The notes: a model not told the origin generated them from the letters alone. Shown: positions 53,847-63,845, counted from the stretch's first letter. The stretch is 64,000 nt of DNA from Doryteuthis pealeii (GCA_023376005.1 CM042138.1:99233491-99297490), one strand, 5' to 3'. Made by a program: numbers and translations.

Positions 53847-54100
53847 GGGCCGGTTTAGCTCAGTCGGTAGAGTACTTGACTAGGAATCGCAAGGCTCCTG
53901 GTTCGATACCGACCCTCGCCAACTCAGCGGATGAGTAGCACAGGGATCTGCACGGTAAAGTGAGGAATTGTTGGTAGGTGTGGCATTCCACCTCAGACAC
54001 TAAAAACAATCTTCTTGGTCTAGCACAAGTGAAAAGGGGATAGACTCCCTTACTGTCTGGCTGATACCGACTCTAGGCCTCCCCAACGAATTTACTTTAC
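53847..54100 (+). mobile_element. SINE-B copy
   Basis: GGCCGGTTTAGCTCAGTCGG, box B GGTTCGATACCGA, AGTGAGGAATTGTTGGTAGG, GACTCTAGGCCTCCCCAACG. Confidence 0.9.
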
Positions 54101-54183
54101 TTATTAATATTGAAGCTGACCTTTAAAAGTTAAAAAATGACTTTTCTGCTATGACTTAAGTCAAAGACAATTTCATGTATGTA

Positions 54184-54425
54184 AGTAGTAAAGTCGTCGT
54201 CGTGGTGGCCTAAAGTCAGCGAGGGAATCTATCCCCTTTTTACTAGTGCTAGACCAAGGAGATTGTTTTGGCATCGGAGGTGGAGTGCCACACCAACAAT
54301 CACCTCCACACTTTACTGCACTGATCCCTGTGCTACTCCTACGCCGAGTTGGCAAGGGCCAGTATCGAACCAGGAACCTTGTGGTTCCTAGTCGGATGCT
54401 CTACTGACTGAGCTAAACCAGCCCT
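54184..54425 (-). mobile_element. SINE-B copy, inverted to its neighbour
   Basis: AGTAGTAAAGTCGTCGTCGT, GAATCTATCCCCTTTTTACT, GTATCGAACCAGGAACCTTG, GCTCTACTGACTGAGCTAAA. Tail-to-tail with the copy at 53847, 83 bp apart. Confidence 0.9.
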
Positions 54426-54526
54426 TCCATACAAACAATGATTCCTATTTCATAGGTGACTTTCACTGGATTTCAAAATAAGTTTCACTTATTCCCAAAT
54501 TTATGTCCAAGTTATAAAAATTGTTT

Positions 54527-54531
<5 letters not shown>

Positions 54532-54558
<27 letters not shown>

Positions 54559-54560
54559 GA
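54532..54560. repeat. Poly(A) tract
   Basis: A homopolymer of about 28 bp. Confidence 0.9.
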
Positions 54561-54654
54561 AGAATTGTCGAAAAAAAATCACATTAGAAAAAAAATTCAC
54601 TGTTTTAAGGTAACTGATATTTAGAAATATAACAGTTATAGCAGGCCAATGCTA

Positions 54655-54765
54655 AAACGTTCTTCTTGGTCTAGCGCTAGTGAAAAGGGGATAAACTCCC
54701 TCACTGTCTGGCTTATACTAACTTTAGGCCACTTTGACGACTTTACTTTTTTTACTTTTACTCGT
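54655..54765 (+). mobile_element. SINE-B, 5'-truncated
   Basis: TTCTTGGTCTAGCGCTAGTG, AAACTCCCTCACTGTCTGGC, GGCCACTTTGACGACTTTAC. Confidence 0.8.
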
Positions 54766-55323
54766 AAAAGTACTGACATAATTGGGTTGAAGGGATGATT
54801 CATTAATGAACTGGTATTTTAGTCAGTCATCAGAAAACTTTCACCTTAGTGTCCTAGCGAGAGAAGATGTGACAAATACCTAAACGAAGCAGATGCTACT
54901 TCGACTGTCACTTGTTCTAACTGACTGCTCATTTTGCAGGTTGTCATTCTTTGCCCTGGGGACGGGGGCTATAGAGCATTTTGCACAGAAAGTTGAGCAT
55001 CTCTGGTGGCTGATTAAGGTTATCTGATGATCACACCGATAACCCTTTTCTTAGTACGCAAGGAAAAGAAACTCAAGTAAAAATCATTTTTAAAGAAAAT
55101 ATCTAAAACCAGTTGGTTATCACAAGCTTTTAGCATTACTGGCACTTTCATAAATTTCTTGTCTGATAATCGATAAGAGTTAAAAAAAACTGACAGTAAT
55201 ACTAAAAACTTTTGCTAATCGGTTTTAGGCATTCTTTTGAAAAGATTTTCAAAAAACAATTTTAACTAATGTCTGGTTATAAGTTTATTCTATAGTGGCT
55301 CTATCTCAAATATTGAGCACTGT
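54766..55323. other. Unassigned sequence
   Basis: No feature recognised; a poly(A) run follows at 55324-55350. Confidence 0.45.
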
Positions 55324-55373
55324 AAAAAAAAAAAAAAAAAAAAAAAAAAAGTATTTATTTACATATATATATA

Positions 55374-55692
55374 CCATATTTGATGGCATATAGGACGCAC
55401 TTTTCCCCCAAAATTTTGACTAAAAAAATTGCCCTGCGTCTTATACAACGTAGGTGAAGTTTGAGACCTTCATAGGCTTAGGCTATTATTATCATTATTT
55501 TTGCTATCAAGATGTCTTGTGTATGTTATTGCTTGCCTGTACTGCCAAATGGCTTTTATACAGCTAGGTTTCTGCTTGTGTAATGCACAGTTAAACTGTT
55601 TTCAACAATATATGCTTAAATACACTAAGAACTTTTTTTCCTGAATCTGGCCTGCTGAAATGGGGGTGCTTCTTATATGATGTCAAATACGG
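55374..55692. mobile_element. Transposon M, non-autonomous, with inverted ends
   Basis: Left CCATATTTGATGGCATATAG and right (reverse complement) CCGTATTTGACATCATATAA form inverted repeats flanked by TA. 319 bp. A fragment recurs at 34930-35028. TA flanks suggest a Tc1/mariner/pogo-type element. Confidence 0.75.
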
Positions 55693-55762
55693 TATATATA
55701 TATGTGTGTGTGGAGAAAAGTAGACAAACATGGGATGTTACACTGGATGAAAGTTTATTATT

Positions 55763-55822
55763 GGTCATAATGTCAACGTTTGAATGTTTTGATTTATATA
55801 GAAACCTTCTTCAGGTCAATAT
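55763..55822 (-). ncRNA. Possible hammerhead relic
   Basis: Minus strand: CUGAAGA (55814-55808), stem II GGUUU/AAAUC, AAAAC, GU before the cleavage position, and stem I CAUAUUGAC against GACAUUAUG with two mismatches of nine. G12 is A. Confidence 0.42.
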
Positions 55823-56257
55823 GAGACAAATAAAGGAAAAAAGGATTGTTGTAGTTAAAAAGAGAATTGATGTTTTTCAATGAGTTTATAACTGTTCATT
55901 GATTAGCATTCAAATTGAATGTTCATGATGTGATTGGTACATGCAAAAGCAAAAATCAACATTGATTGGAACGTGGGGTCAAAAGCCAAGACATGATTGG
56001 TGCACAAAAGATGTTGAAAATGTGTGATGTATTATATATATATATAGATACATCTTTGCCAACCAAATTTCCCCACGGCTGTACCAAATTTTGTTGATAT
56101 TTTTTACCAGTATCATGGGATATTTCAAAGTTCACTACCTATTCTCCTTAAAACTCAGTGTTTTTTTGAGTGAAAACAAGTTATACATGCAAGAGCCACT
56201 GCCACTGGATTATTGTAGTATGGTTCTCCACCACTGTGAGCAGCTTAAAGTAAGCAA

Positions 56258-56280
<23 letters not shown>
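55823..56280. other. Unassigned sequence
   Basis: No feature recognised; a short TA tract near 56035. Confidence 0.45.
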
Positions 56281-56291
<11 letters not shown>

Positions 56292-56374
56292 TATATATAA
56301 AAATGGGTGTTTGGAATATATATGTTTAACATACACACACACACACATGTGTGTGTTTATATATAAGTAAGTAA

Positions 56375-56615
56375 AGTAAAGTTGTCAGGGCAGCCTAATG
56401 TCGGTATCAGCCAGTCAGCGAGGGAGTCTCTACCCTTTTCAATATAGCGGAGATTGTTTTTGGCGTCTAAGGTGGAGCACCACACCTACCATCAGCTCCT
56501 TACTTTACCGCACAGATCCCTGTGCTACTCATACGCTGAGTTGGCGAGGACCTGTATCGAACTAGGAAGCTTGTGGTTTCTAGCCGAATGCTCTACCGAC
56601 TGAGCTAACCCGGCC

Positions 56616-56617
<2 letters not shown>
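56375..56617 (-). mobile_element. SINE-B copy, near full length
   Basis: AAGTTGTCAGGGCAGCCTAA, GTCGGTATCAGCCAGTCAGC, CACCACACCTACCATCAGC, TGTATCGAACTAGGAAGC, GCTCTACCGACTGAGCTAAC. Abuts a (TA)n tract at about 56620-56650. Confidence 0.9.
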
Positions 56618-56654
<37 letters not shown>

Positions 56655-57044
56655 TGTGTTTAGAATATATTGTGTATATCTAAAAATATTTATGCATCTT
56701 TGTGTGTTTAAAATGTGTTCGTGTGTGTGTGTGTGCATGTTTAGAATAAAACAACATGCAAATGGCTGATAATGCCATGGCAATGACAGTTCTCTGTAAA
56801 AGAGATAAAGTTGTGTCAATATATTTACTCACATTGTGTTTTACATATAAATAAACCGAGTCAAGGTGATATCTTTAATGTATGAATCATTTTGTTTTAA
56901 ATGCATTAAATGTTAAATACACTGGATTTATCATTTTAGCTTGAAACCAAAAAATCATTAAAGACTAAAATTTTTAAGTCTTACTCCCCTTTCCACCCAT
57001 TTTGCTAGTCTTGTACCCTTCAACACAATCCAAAAGCTAAAAAG

Positions 57045-57739
57045 CAGAGATGCTGATAGGAACACGTCCTGTATCATTGATGCAGAAAAATTGTATCTAT
57101 GCACCCCAGTGTTTTTGTTTTTTCTTCCTCCACCATTCCAGTTAACTGTAAATACATTTCAATATTTTCTTGGAAACGAATTACACTGTATAGGGTATAA
57201 AGGTAGGGTTTAGATGGCTTTAGTTGTTCATAGATAAAAACCCTATAATTTTTTTAGAAACTTTTGTTGGGAGCCATTAATTTTCCTGGGGGACTCATTC
57301 AAATCAAATACATGATTTTTTTTTAAATTATAAGACTAACCCCTAACCAACAACTGGATGTTGATGGTGTAAATGAAAAAAATGTCCTTATGAAACGAGA
57401 TTGCAAAAGGGGTGCCTAAAGGTCATATGGTCTGATAAATCTGAAGAAAAAAAATCCATGCTATCATTTCACGCCTTTTCAATATCAGCCCTATCGGGTG
57501 GGATTTTAGAATACACCGACTGCACCTCTGCAGAGGGGTAAGAACCCCCTTCCCAATGGTGCCATCTGTTGGCTGTGGCAACCCATGATGTTTAAGAATG
57601 GAACACTGGTGGTTGAGCAGTCTATGACATGCAACACTGATTGGTCACGTCAATCTCTAGTACCTATATGATTGTCCCAACCCCATTGCCCTTATGGCAA
57701 GCCAAGACACACTAAATTAAAAAGCTATCAACATCACTG
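57045..57739 (-). mobile_element. MITE-E, split by later insertions
   Basis: Starts CAGAGATGCTGATAG; family interior to CTCATTCAAATCAAATACAT (about 57315); resumes ACACACTAAATTAAAAAGC and ends CTATCAACATCACTG at 57739. The gap holds unassigned DNA plus a Tail-A fragment. The right end is 25 bp from the splice donor of the PLBD exon at 57766. Confidence 0.8.
57490..57703 (+). mobile_element. Tail-A head fragment inside MITE-E
   Basis: CACCTCTGCAGAGGGGTAAG, CATCTGTTGGCTGTGGC, GAGCAGTCTATGACATGCAA, ATTGCCCTTATGGCAAGCC. Confidence 0.75.
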
Positions 57740-57765
57740 AAAAAAAGTTTTTAATTTTCACTTAC

Positions 57766-58015
57766 CATGTGCCAGAAAGGATCCTTGTCAGACATTTTCA
57801 TAACTTGTGACATCATCCAATGGAGATTGGCTTTGAAGAAAGCAGTCAGTTTGGTGCATTTGTCACTCTTGGTTTTTTGACAAAAGTCTGACCACGTGTT
57901 CAAGCCACTCATCGATATTATATGTGATGTTAGAGTAGCCTCAAGAAAGCCAGCTGCATATGCCTGCATTGTGTCATTTGCAGCTGGGTTCGACTGCAGC
58001 CAAAGGTAGGACCAT
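57766..58015 (-). CDS. Phospholipase B-like protein, internal exon
   Basis: A 250 bp exon, acceptor GTCTTTTGTAG before it and donor GTAAGT at 57760-57765. One base (A) completes a codon begun upstream; 83 codons follow, from WSYLWLQSNPAANDTMQAYA to DKDPFWHM. AYAAGFLEATLTS (about residues 18-30) is the strongly conserved PLBD segment, and the W-H near the end is also conserved. An N-D-T sequon (Asn13) is a likely glycosylation site, as expected for a lysosomal or secreted enzyme. It ends on a full codon and joins in phase 0 to the exon at 22337-22419 over a 35,346 bp intron. The signal-peptide exon(s) were not found between here and the window end. Confidence 0.9.
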
Positions 58016-58094
58016 CTACAAAAGACAAAGAGTAGAAACATTTTCAATTTTCAATCACATGTATCATTAGTTCTTCTTACATAAGTCATTTAAT

Positions 58095-58735
58095 GTTTGT
58101 TTGTTTGTTTTGTTTTACAGGATATCAACCTCAGTGGGTCATTTAATGCCAACTAAGTTTTGGATTTGTAGCGATGGTTTCGGTAGGAAACATATATATA
58201 TATTAACTATTGTTAACTTTCTCATTTTTGAGTAGGATTTCACTTCTTTTAGGAAATGTAAAATCCTGGATGGTCTTATTTTCATGAAAAGGTTTTTCAA
58301 ATTACTTTCTTGGTAGTATTTTTTAGACTAATGTTTTTTTTTAACTAATTTTTTTAACCAAATTTTTAGACTAATTTTTTTTTTTTTCCTTCAAACTAAA
58401 TTTATTTTTTAATTAAATTCTTTTTCATAAGTAATTATAAACCGGTATAAAAATGTTCATTATCTTCATGTGTTTTAATAAGTTGGTACAAATAATTATC
58501 ATGTTAGATCTATCCTTAACTTTATGTGTATCAATAAACTGGCAGAAATAATTTAAATTAACTTGTAAAGGAATCTATTTGACCCATAGCTGAGACCCTA
58601 ACAGCTACTACCACTCCAAGTCAGAGTGGATCTGGGAGTAATGTCAAGGAAGGGACACTCTACACTTCCCAGAGCTAAAAAAAAAAATGGAATCTCATCA
58701 CAAGATGCATTTAACCTCACACCCAGGACACTAAG
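58095..58735 (-). mobile_element. LINE 3' UTR/Tail-A composite
   Basis: TTTTACAGGATATCAACCTC tail and ATTTAATGCCAACTAAGTTT, then CCTGGATGGTCTTATTTTCA and AATTACTTTCTTGGTAGTAT as at 4375-4574. A second segment (58580-58735) has GAGACCCTAACAGCTACTAC and the Tail-A middle. The LINE ORF itself is absent. Confidence 0.7.
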
Positions 58736-58754
58736 GCTCTATTTATACATAAAT

Positions 58755-58932
58755 TGTACAAGTATTCTTTCTCCTCCAGGCTATGAGTAAATAGTAGGGC
58801 AGACTGGACTCTTTAACCTTGTTATGGCAACCAGTCTAGTAAGAAAACCCAATTCAAACCAGTTGTACTCTGCTTAAAAATTAACGTTATGTCATATCCT
58901 GCTCATGGGGAAGTGGTTGGGTAAATACATAC
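58755..58932 (+). mobile_element. SINE-C 3' part
   Basis: TATGAGTAAATAGTAGGGCA, ACCTTGTTATGGCAACCAG, CGTTATGTCATATCCTGCTC, GGTTGGGTAAATAC. Confidence 0.75.
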
Positions 58933-60129
58933 ATAAATGGCACAAGCTCAAGTTTTTGCTGATAGTGGGGGCTGGCCACTCCTGGAAACTATTCCCTTGT
59001 TCTTCCACATTGGGAACGTGATATAAACAGGTATGCGTTTGAATCAACAGAACTTTCAAATTACAAAGAGAAAAATGGGGAAATTGATAAAATTGAATAA
59101 AAGGCAAGAAAATTCCCTGGTGTGAAGTCAGAGTGCTTATGACCACCCAGACTCCAACATCAACTAAAAAACCTAAAGTTGAACAATTTCATAGTTGAAT
59201 TTGAAAAACAAAATAGAAAGTTGTCACAATCGAATAAGCAACTCTCACAAAGTTTTGATGCTTTTTATGTTTTTTTTTTTTTGGGGGGGGGGGTCATGAT
59301 CAAAAAATTAACAAACCATTTGAGATTAGCTTTGACATTTTTTTTCTAATCATTAAAAATGGACTCAATTTTATCTTAAATGGATTTTATTGCTTTTTTT
59401 TTTTGGGGGGGGGGAGTGAGTCCATAATAATTGTTTGAAGTAAAGATCATCACAGCTTTGAAAGGGTTTTAAAAGATCAAAACAGGCAACTAAAAAAAAA
59501 TGTATCTAAAAGTTTAAAAAGAACAAAAGAAACATGTCTTCTGTGCAGTCATAAAAGTTCACATGGATTATCATAAAGCACTTCTCATCATACCCCCCTC
59601 TCTCTCTCTCCCATCTGACTAAATGCATCCCCCACCCCATACATACTTTTTAAGATGCTCACATGGTCATACAACAAGAAATAAGTAGGGAAACTTTGTC
59701 AGCTAGCAATTCTTAGTTTTCATACAACTAAAAAAGCAAAAGTTACACCTTATAGATTTAACAAACCAACAAGGGTCATTCAATAAATAAGGTGAATTTT
59801 GCCTAAATAGTTAACAATAGGAATCTCTGTTTACAGTTGCACCTTTTTGTTGTATCGCAAGGTGGAAAGATACACAGCATAATGGTGTGCTTAATACATT
59901 GATTCAGCACCAGCATTCAGTGCTGAACAGATACATAGAAACACAGAACAAATAAGTACAAACAATTAACAAGACAAACTCACACTAAAAGAGGAGGGTC
60001 AGTTCGGTATAGCCAATATAGCAAAGTCAGTCTGAATATTATTCAGCTAGTTAATCTACTTTAATTGTAGGCTATTTTATGGCTATGAGCCAGTCCATCT
60101 GGTAGAGTGCCGAAGGGGTATTACCTACT
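58933..60129. other. Unassigned sequence with two T/G homopolymer junctions
   Basis: T-run/G-run junctions lie at about 59271-59292 and 59394-59414. No exon of the PLBD gene or other gene could be recognised here. Confidence 0.45.
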
Positions 60130-60365
60130 CTACAACACTTTTTCAATTTATTAAGTGGAGTTTAGCAGGTTTAAATTCAGAGTTTTCCTTCTCTTAAACT
60201 GGTTGTCTAACCAAGTTTAAAGAGCTCAGTCCACCCTGCTATTTACTCATAGATGGAGGGAGAATAGTTGGATACATACCTTTCCCAAGTGTATTAGTGC
60301 TATATAAAATGCTAACAGTTTCATCCATTTCCTTCGATGATAACCATTACACCACATGCCTCCAA
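60130..60365 (-). mobile_element. SINE-C copy
   Basis: TTTAAATTCAGAGTTTTCCT, AAGAGCTCAGTCCACCCTGC, ATAGATGGAGGGAGAATAG, GATAACCATTACACCACATG. The box B region is partly deleted. Confidence 0.78.
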
Positions 60366-60467
60366 AATCTATCCTTGTAGAAGAACATAATTGGTACTAT
60401 TTAACCCCATAGAAGGGGATGAGGAGGTTCATACCTTTCAATCCCATGTGTATTGTTGGAATATATT

Positions 60468-60727
60468 TGTAAATAAGGTGTGCTGAAGATCACAACTTGT
60501 ATTTGTAGACTCTTCTAGATGGTGTGGTTAGAATCAGCCAATCAAAACGCTCAAATATGTGGTTGGTTAACTATTTAAAGGCCTTGGTGGACTGGCGTTC
60601 AGTTGCTCGTGCTTAACATGGACGAACGGACAAGGATTCTGCTTAACACGGATCAAACAATGCCCCAAGGGATCTCCACAGTAAAACTGCTCTCACCTAC
60701 AGCCTAGAAATGGCCACATGAATCGTA
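60468..60727 (-). mobile_element. Repeat G copy
   Basis: GGAATATATTTGTAAATAAG, CAAATATGTGGTTGGTTAAC, GGACAAGGATTCTGCTTAAC, GGGATCTCCACAGTAAAACT, CCTAGAAATGGCCAC (reverse complement of the family). Confidence 0.8.
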
Positions 60728-61429
60728 ACAGGTATTAGTCTGAAAGTGAACATAATAGCATAACTGGAGTTTGAACTTGCTTACTATGATGTCGCAGTCC
60801 ACTACTTTTGCCACAGGGACTCTTCCCTCTTGATACTGTCTTGACCAGCTTGAAAGAACAACATATAGTCTTACAAGTATATCATGGCCACTGCCTTTTT
60901 TCTTAACACAGGATAAGTGAACACTGAATAGAAAACACTAAGCAGTTTCTATAGCCTTTATGAGCATTATCCAGCAAAGTACTTCTCATTAGTATTTGAA
61001 CAAGCACAAAACCTGTTTCTTCTTTCTTCTTTCTTTATAGCATTAGAATGCAGGGATCATTAAGGATATTGAACAGGGGAGATACAAATCAACTTACTTG
61101 TTTGGCAATTCTTCCAAATGCTGAGTTTGTCTTTTCAATCTCCTCAATCGATTTTAAACAAGACTTAAGGCAATATTTTTCTCTATTCTTTTTTAACAGT
61201 TTAATTCTAGTAAAAAAAAGCTTTCGAGAAATTTTGTATACAGAACTACAGAACATAACTAAATGTACATCTTATGCGGATTGCAATCAAATTTACTTTC
61301 TATATAATGTTCCCGTTTTTAACTCTCAAAACCATACGATCAGTAGCAAATTGTCTGTCAGTTCAAATACTTATGAGGTGATAAGCAGCCTCATGGTAGC
61401 TGTATGGAATTGAAGTAAGGCAGCTCGAG
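60728..61429. other. Unassigned sequence, one 121-codon frame
   Basis: A plus-strand frame at 61048-61413 starts with Met and ends in a stop but has no recognisable domain, low-complexity hydrophobic/Ser-rich composition and no splice support. Not called as a gene. Confidence 0.4.
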
Positions 61430-61640
61430 CACCCCCATCCTAAAGTGGCCTCTGCGTAAGCGGCACATGGCGGACAGCATGGAAACATCTCTTACATCTG
61501 GGACTGACCACATGTTTGACCTATGTGGCAGGGCCTGCCTGTCGAGGGCTAGGATTCTCGATCACATATGAGTGGAAACCTAGAAAGAGGTTCATGTGTG
61601 ACAGGAAAGAAACAAACTTGAATCAGGGGACACTCGACGT
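61430..61640 (+). pseudogene. Possible retroelement-derived zinc-finger tail
   Basis: One frame reads KWPLRKRHMADSMETSL then MFDLCGRACLSRARILDHI, resembling the Cys-G-R-x-C-x-S-R...H finger often found at the end of molluscan retroelement ORFs. Stops follow directly. Weak. Confidence 0.35.
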
Positions 61641-61872
61641 ACTCACATCTGAACTACTTGTAGAAATGGCCTTATTCTGTGAAGAAGTGGCAATCACCAT
61701 ATATATATGTGTGTGTGTGTGTATATTTGGGCAGCATTCTTTCATTTATACATGTAGAATTTAACAAAAGACATCTCCTGTTTAACAATTTTATTTTTGA
61801 TCTTTTCAAGTTTTCTGGCCAACTTTTTAATATTTGGGTGGAATTCGTGGATAAGTTCACCAAAGTTCAGGT

Positions 61873-61912
61873 CCAGAGTACTTTTGGCACTTCGAAGTGC
61901 CATCATCAGGGG
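61873..61912 (-). ncRNA. Hammerhead-like motif in Penelope-like 3' end (copy 1)
   Basis: Minus strand: CCC (stem I), CUGAUGA intact (61909-61903), one extra U, stem II GGCAC/GUGCC around UUCGAA, AAAA in place of GAAA, AGUACU stem III, C17 (61876), then UGG for stem I (first pair lost). Core G12 is changed, so probably inactive. Confidence 0.72.
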
Positions 61913-61982
61913 TGATGTGTTCCAGTTTTTTAAAATTATATTAATGTGGAGGCTGGAAGGAAAAGAATTGATGAGAAAGGTG

Positions 61983-62486
61983 TTATAGGCATTTTAAAAT
62001 GTGTGTACTGCATTGGATATTAATTTTGTTTAAGGATGGTTTGTATTGTTTTATGTATAGAGCTTCTAGTATTTGGAGTTTTTGTTTATTTTTTTCTTTG
62101 TACAGAATGTGTGTATTTTCAGTTAGAATATTTCGGTAATTAGAGTGGGGGCATGAATGTAATTTTAGGTTTTGTGAAATGGAGCTATTATCTGTTAAAT
62201 GGAGGGTTAGACGATGTGACAATGTGGTTGAGGTAAATCCAATGTATCTATTTTCATTTTCTGGGAGACTGCAATCTCCTAGGTAACATTTAAATCTGTA
62301 TACTACATTGGTCTCATTAAGCCGACTTGTCTGGGGAGAGAAATTGTTGCGAACGACGAGGTTAGTTGTTTTAAATTTTGTATAATAAATAATAAATTTT
62401 ACCTTATTATCAGGCGTGGTTGCAGTAACATTATTCTGAATTATTCTTTTTAGTGCTATTTCATCAAGTTTGTAATTCCTGTGCAT
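61983..62486 (-). pseudogene. GIY-YIG endonuclease domain of Penelope-like element
   Basis: Open for 167 codons to its stop. VVYRFKCYLGDC (about residues 60-71) corresponds to the 'GIY' strand, here with a Cys pair, and NRYIGFTSTTLSHRLTLHL to the 'YIG' strand with the catalytic Arg region. EALYIKQYKPSLNKINIQ near the end carries the conserved Glu and Asn. This C-terminal position after a reverse transcriptase is diagnostic of Penelope-like elements. The frame continues upstream of the first Met, but the reverse transcriptase is broken, so the unit is not functional as a whole. Confidence 0.82.
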
Positions 62487-63107
62487 CTGGTTGCGATAGT
62501 AAATGTTATTTGAAGAAGTATTTGCTGTAGTATGTTTTTCTTTGTGGCTAGCGTCTATTTTTTTGATGATCTGTTTGATTTGTTCGATGACGTGATTAGG
62601 AAATCCTTTATTAACTAGCGTCTGTTTGATGTTTTTGAGTTCGGAGTAGAATATCGGCTTTGAGGAAGAAATGAGTTTTGCGCGATATATTAGGTTTTTT
62701 TATTATAGCTTTTTTGTACCTTTCTGGGTACTCACTATTAAAATTTAAAGTAGTTGAGTTAACAGTTACGGGTTTTTTATATGGATATGTTGTAAAAGTG
62801 TTATTGTTAGTGTCAATCAATACATCAAGGAATGGGAGTTGATTTTTATTGTTTAGTTCATATGTGAAATTGAGGACAGTTTTTTTGGAATGCTTGTTGG
62901 AGTTCAATTAGTTCATTTGTGTTGTTGACAAGGATAAGAATATCATCAACATAGCGAACATAGATAGAGGGCTTTTTTTATAATATTAGATATTTTATTT
63001 TCAAGGTGGGCCATATAGAAATTACTAAAAGTCGGACCCAAAACAGAACCCATTGAGATACCATCTTGTTGTACATATAAATTACCGAGATGGTCATAAA
63101 ACAATAC
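62487..63107 (-). pseudogene. Reverse transcriptase remnant of Penelope-like element
   Basis: Pieces in order on the minus strand: YDHLGNLYVQQDGISMGSVL then GPTFSNFYMAHLENKISNII; after a frame change at an A-run, YVRYVDDILILVNNTNELIE with the catalytic YVDD near 62942-62950; then, in another frame, FTYELNNKNQLPFLDVLID and NFNSEYPERYKKAIIKK. G-x-x-M-G-S-x-L-G-P followed by YVDD and QLPFLDVL is the order found in Penelope-like reverse transcriptases. The fingers and N-terminus are missing beyond 63107. At least two frameshifts. Confidence 0.85.
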
Positions 63108-63402
63108 AAACCATCCTTAAACAAAATTAATTTCCAATGCAGTACACACATTTTAAAATGCCTATAACACCTTTCTCATCAATTCTTCTCCTTCCAGCCT
63201 GCACATAATATAATTTAAAAAAAAAAAACTGGAACACATCACCCCAGATGATGGCACTTCGAAGTGCCGAAAGTACTCGGGACCTGAACTTTGGACTTAT
63301 CCACGAATTCCACCCAAATATTAAAAAGTTGGCCAGAAAACTTGAAAAGATCAAAAATAAAATTGTTAAACAGGAGATGTGTCTTTTGTTTAATTCTACA
63401 TT
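63108..63402 (+). mobile_element. Penelope-like element copy 2, 3' end only
   Basis: It starts in the last codons of the endonuclease (CATTTTAAAATGCCTATAAC is the reverse of copy 1) and runs through the hammerhead region to GTTTAATTCTACA, ending at a (TA)n tract. Inverted relative to copy 1. Confidence 0.85.
63242..63281 (+). ncRNA. Hammerhead-like motif in Penelope-like 3' end (copy 2)
   Basis: CCC (63242-63244), CAGAUGA (U4 changed to A), extra U, stem II GGCAC/GUGCC, intact GAAA (63269-63272), stem III AG/CU, C17 at 63278, GGG (63279-63281) pairing with CCC. Together with copy 1, the consensus has intact CUGAUGA and GAAA. Confidence 0.75.
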
Positions 63403-63403
63403 A

Positions 63404-63431
63404 ATATATATATATATATATATATATTATA
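63404..63431. repeat. (TA)n between converging Penelope-like ends
   Basis: A TA tract separating the 3' termini of copies 2 and 3; the flanking termini are inverted repeats (TAGAATTAAACAAAAGACAC). Confidence 0.9.
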
Positions 63432-63432
63432 T

Positions 63433-63590
63433 AATGTAGAATTAAACAAAAGACACATCTGTTTAACAATTTTATTTTTGATCTTTTTGAGTTTTCTGGC
63501 CAACTTTTTTAATATTTGGGTGGAATTTGTGGATAAGTCCAAAGTTCAGGTCCCGAGTACTTTCGGCACTTTGAAGTGCCATCTCCTCGA
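63433..63590 (-). mobile_element. Penelope-like element copy 3, 3' end fragment
   Basis: Same terminus as copy 1 (TAGAATTAAACAAAAGACAC) through GGCACTTTGAAGTGCC and CGAGTACTTTCGGC. Homology stops inside the hammerhead core, near ATGGCAC, so the catalytic 5' strand is missing. Confidence 0.82.
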
Positions 63591-63667
63591 TGGAGAACTC
63601 AGTGTCAGATGGCAGAGAGCACTGTCATCCAAAGACACTTGGATAACAAAAAAATTATATATATTTA

Positions 63668-63845
63668 GTCGGTAGAGCAACCGCCTAGGAATCATAATGT
63701 TCCTGGTTCAATACTGGCCCTCACCAACTCAGTGTATGAGTAACACAGAGATTTGTGTGGTAAAGTGAGGAGCTGATGATAGGTGTGACGCTCCACCTCA
63801 GACACTTAAATAATCTCCTTGGTCTAGCACTAGTGAAAAGGGGAT
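63668..63845 (+). mobile_element. SINE-B copy, truncated at both ends
   Basis: GTCGGTAGAGCAACCGCCTA, GGTTCAATACTGGCC, AAGTGAGGAGCTGATGATAG, GGTCTAGCACTAGTGAAAAG, ending abruptly after GGGGATTGAC. Confidence 0.85.

Larger units (their letters stand above)
61748..63107 (-). mobile_element. Penelope-like element, 5'-truncated copy 1
   Basis: Order on the minus strand: truncated reverse transcriptase (63107-62490), GIY-YIG endonuclease (to 61983), then a 3' region of about 235 bp with a hammerhead-like motif, ending AAATTCTAC next to a microsatellite. It joins copy 2 head-to-head at 63107/63108. Confidence 0.85.

Noticed and set aside
29876..56617. tRNA genes (box A/box B pairs)
   Set aside because: The heads continue into conserved SINE bodies, have no complete cloverleaf or acceptor stem closure, and several copies carry target duplications.
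61048..61413. 121-codon plus-strand frame as a gene
   Set aside because: No recognisable domain, biased composition, no splice or promoter evidence, and it lies among repeat debris.
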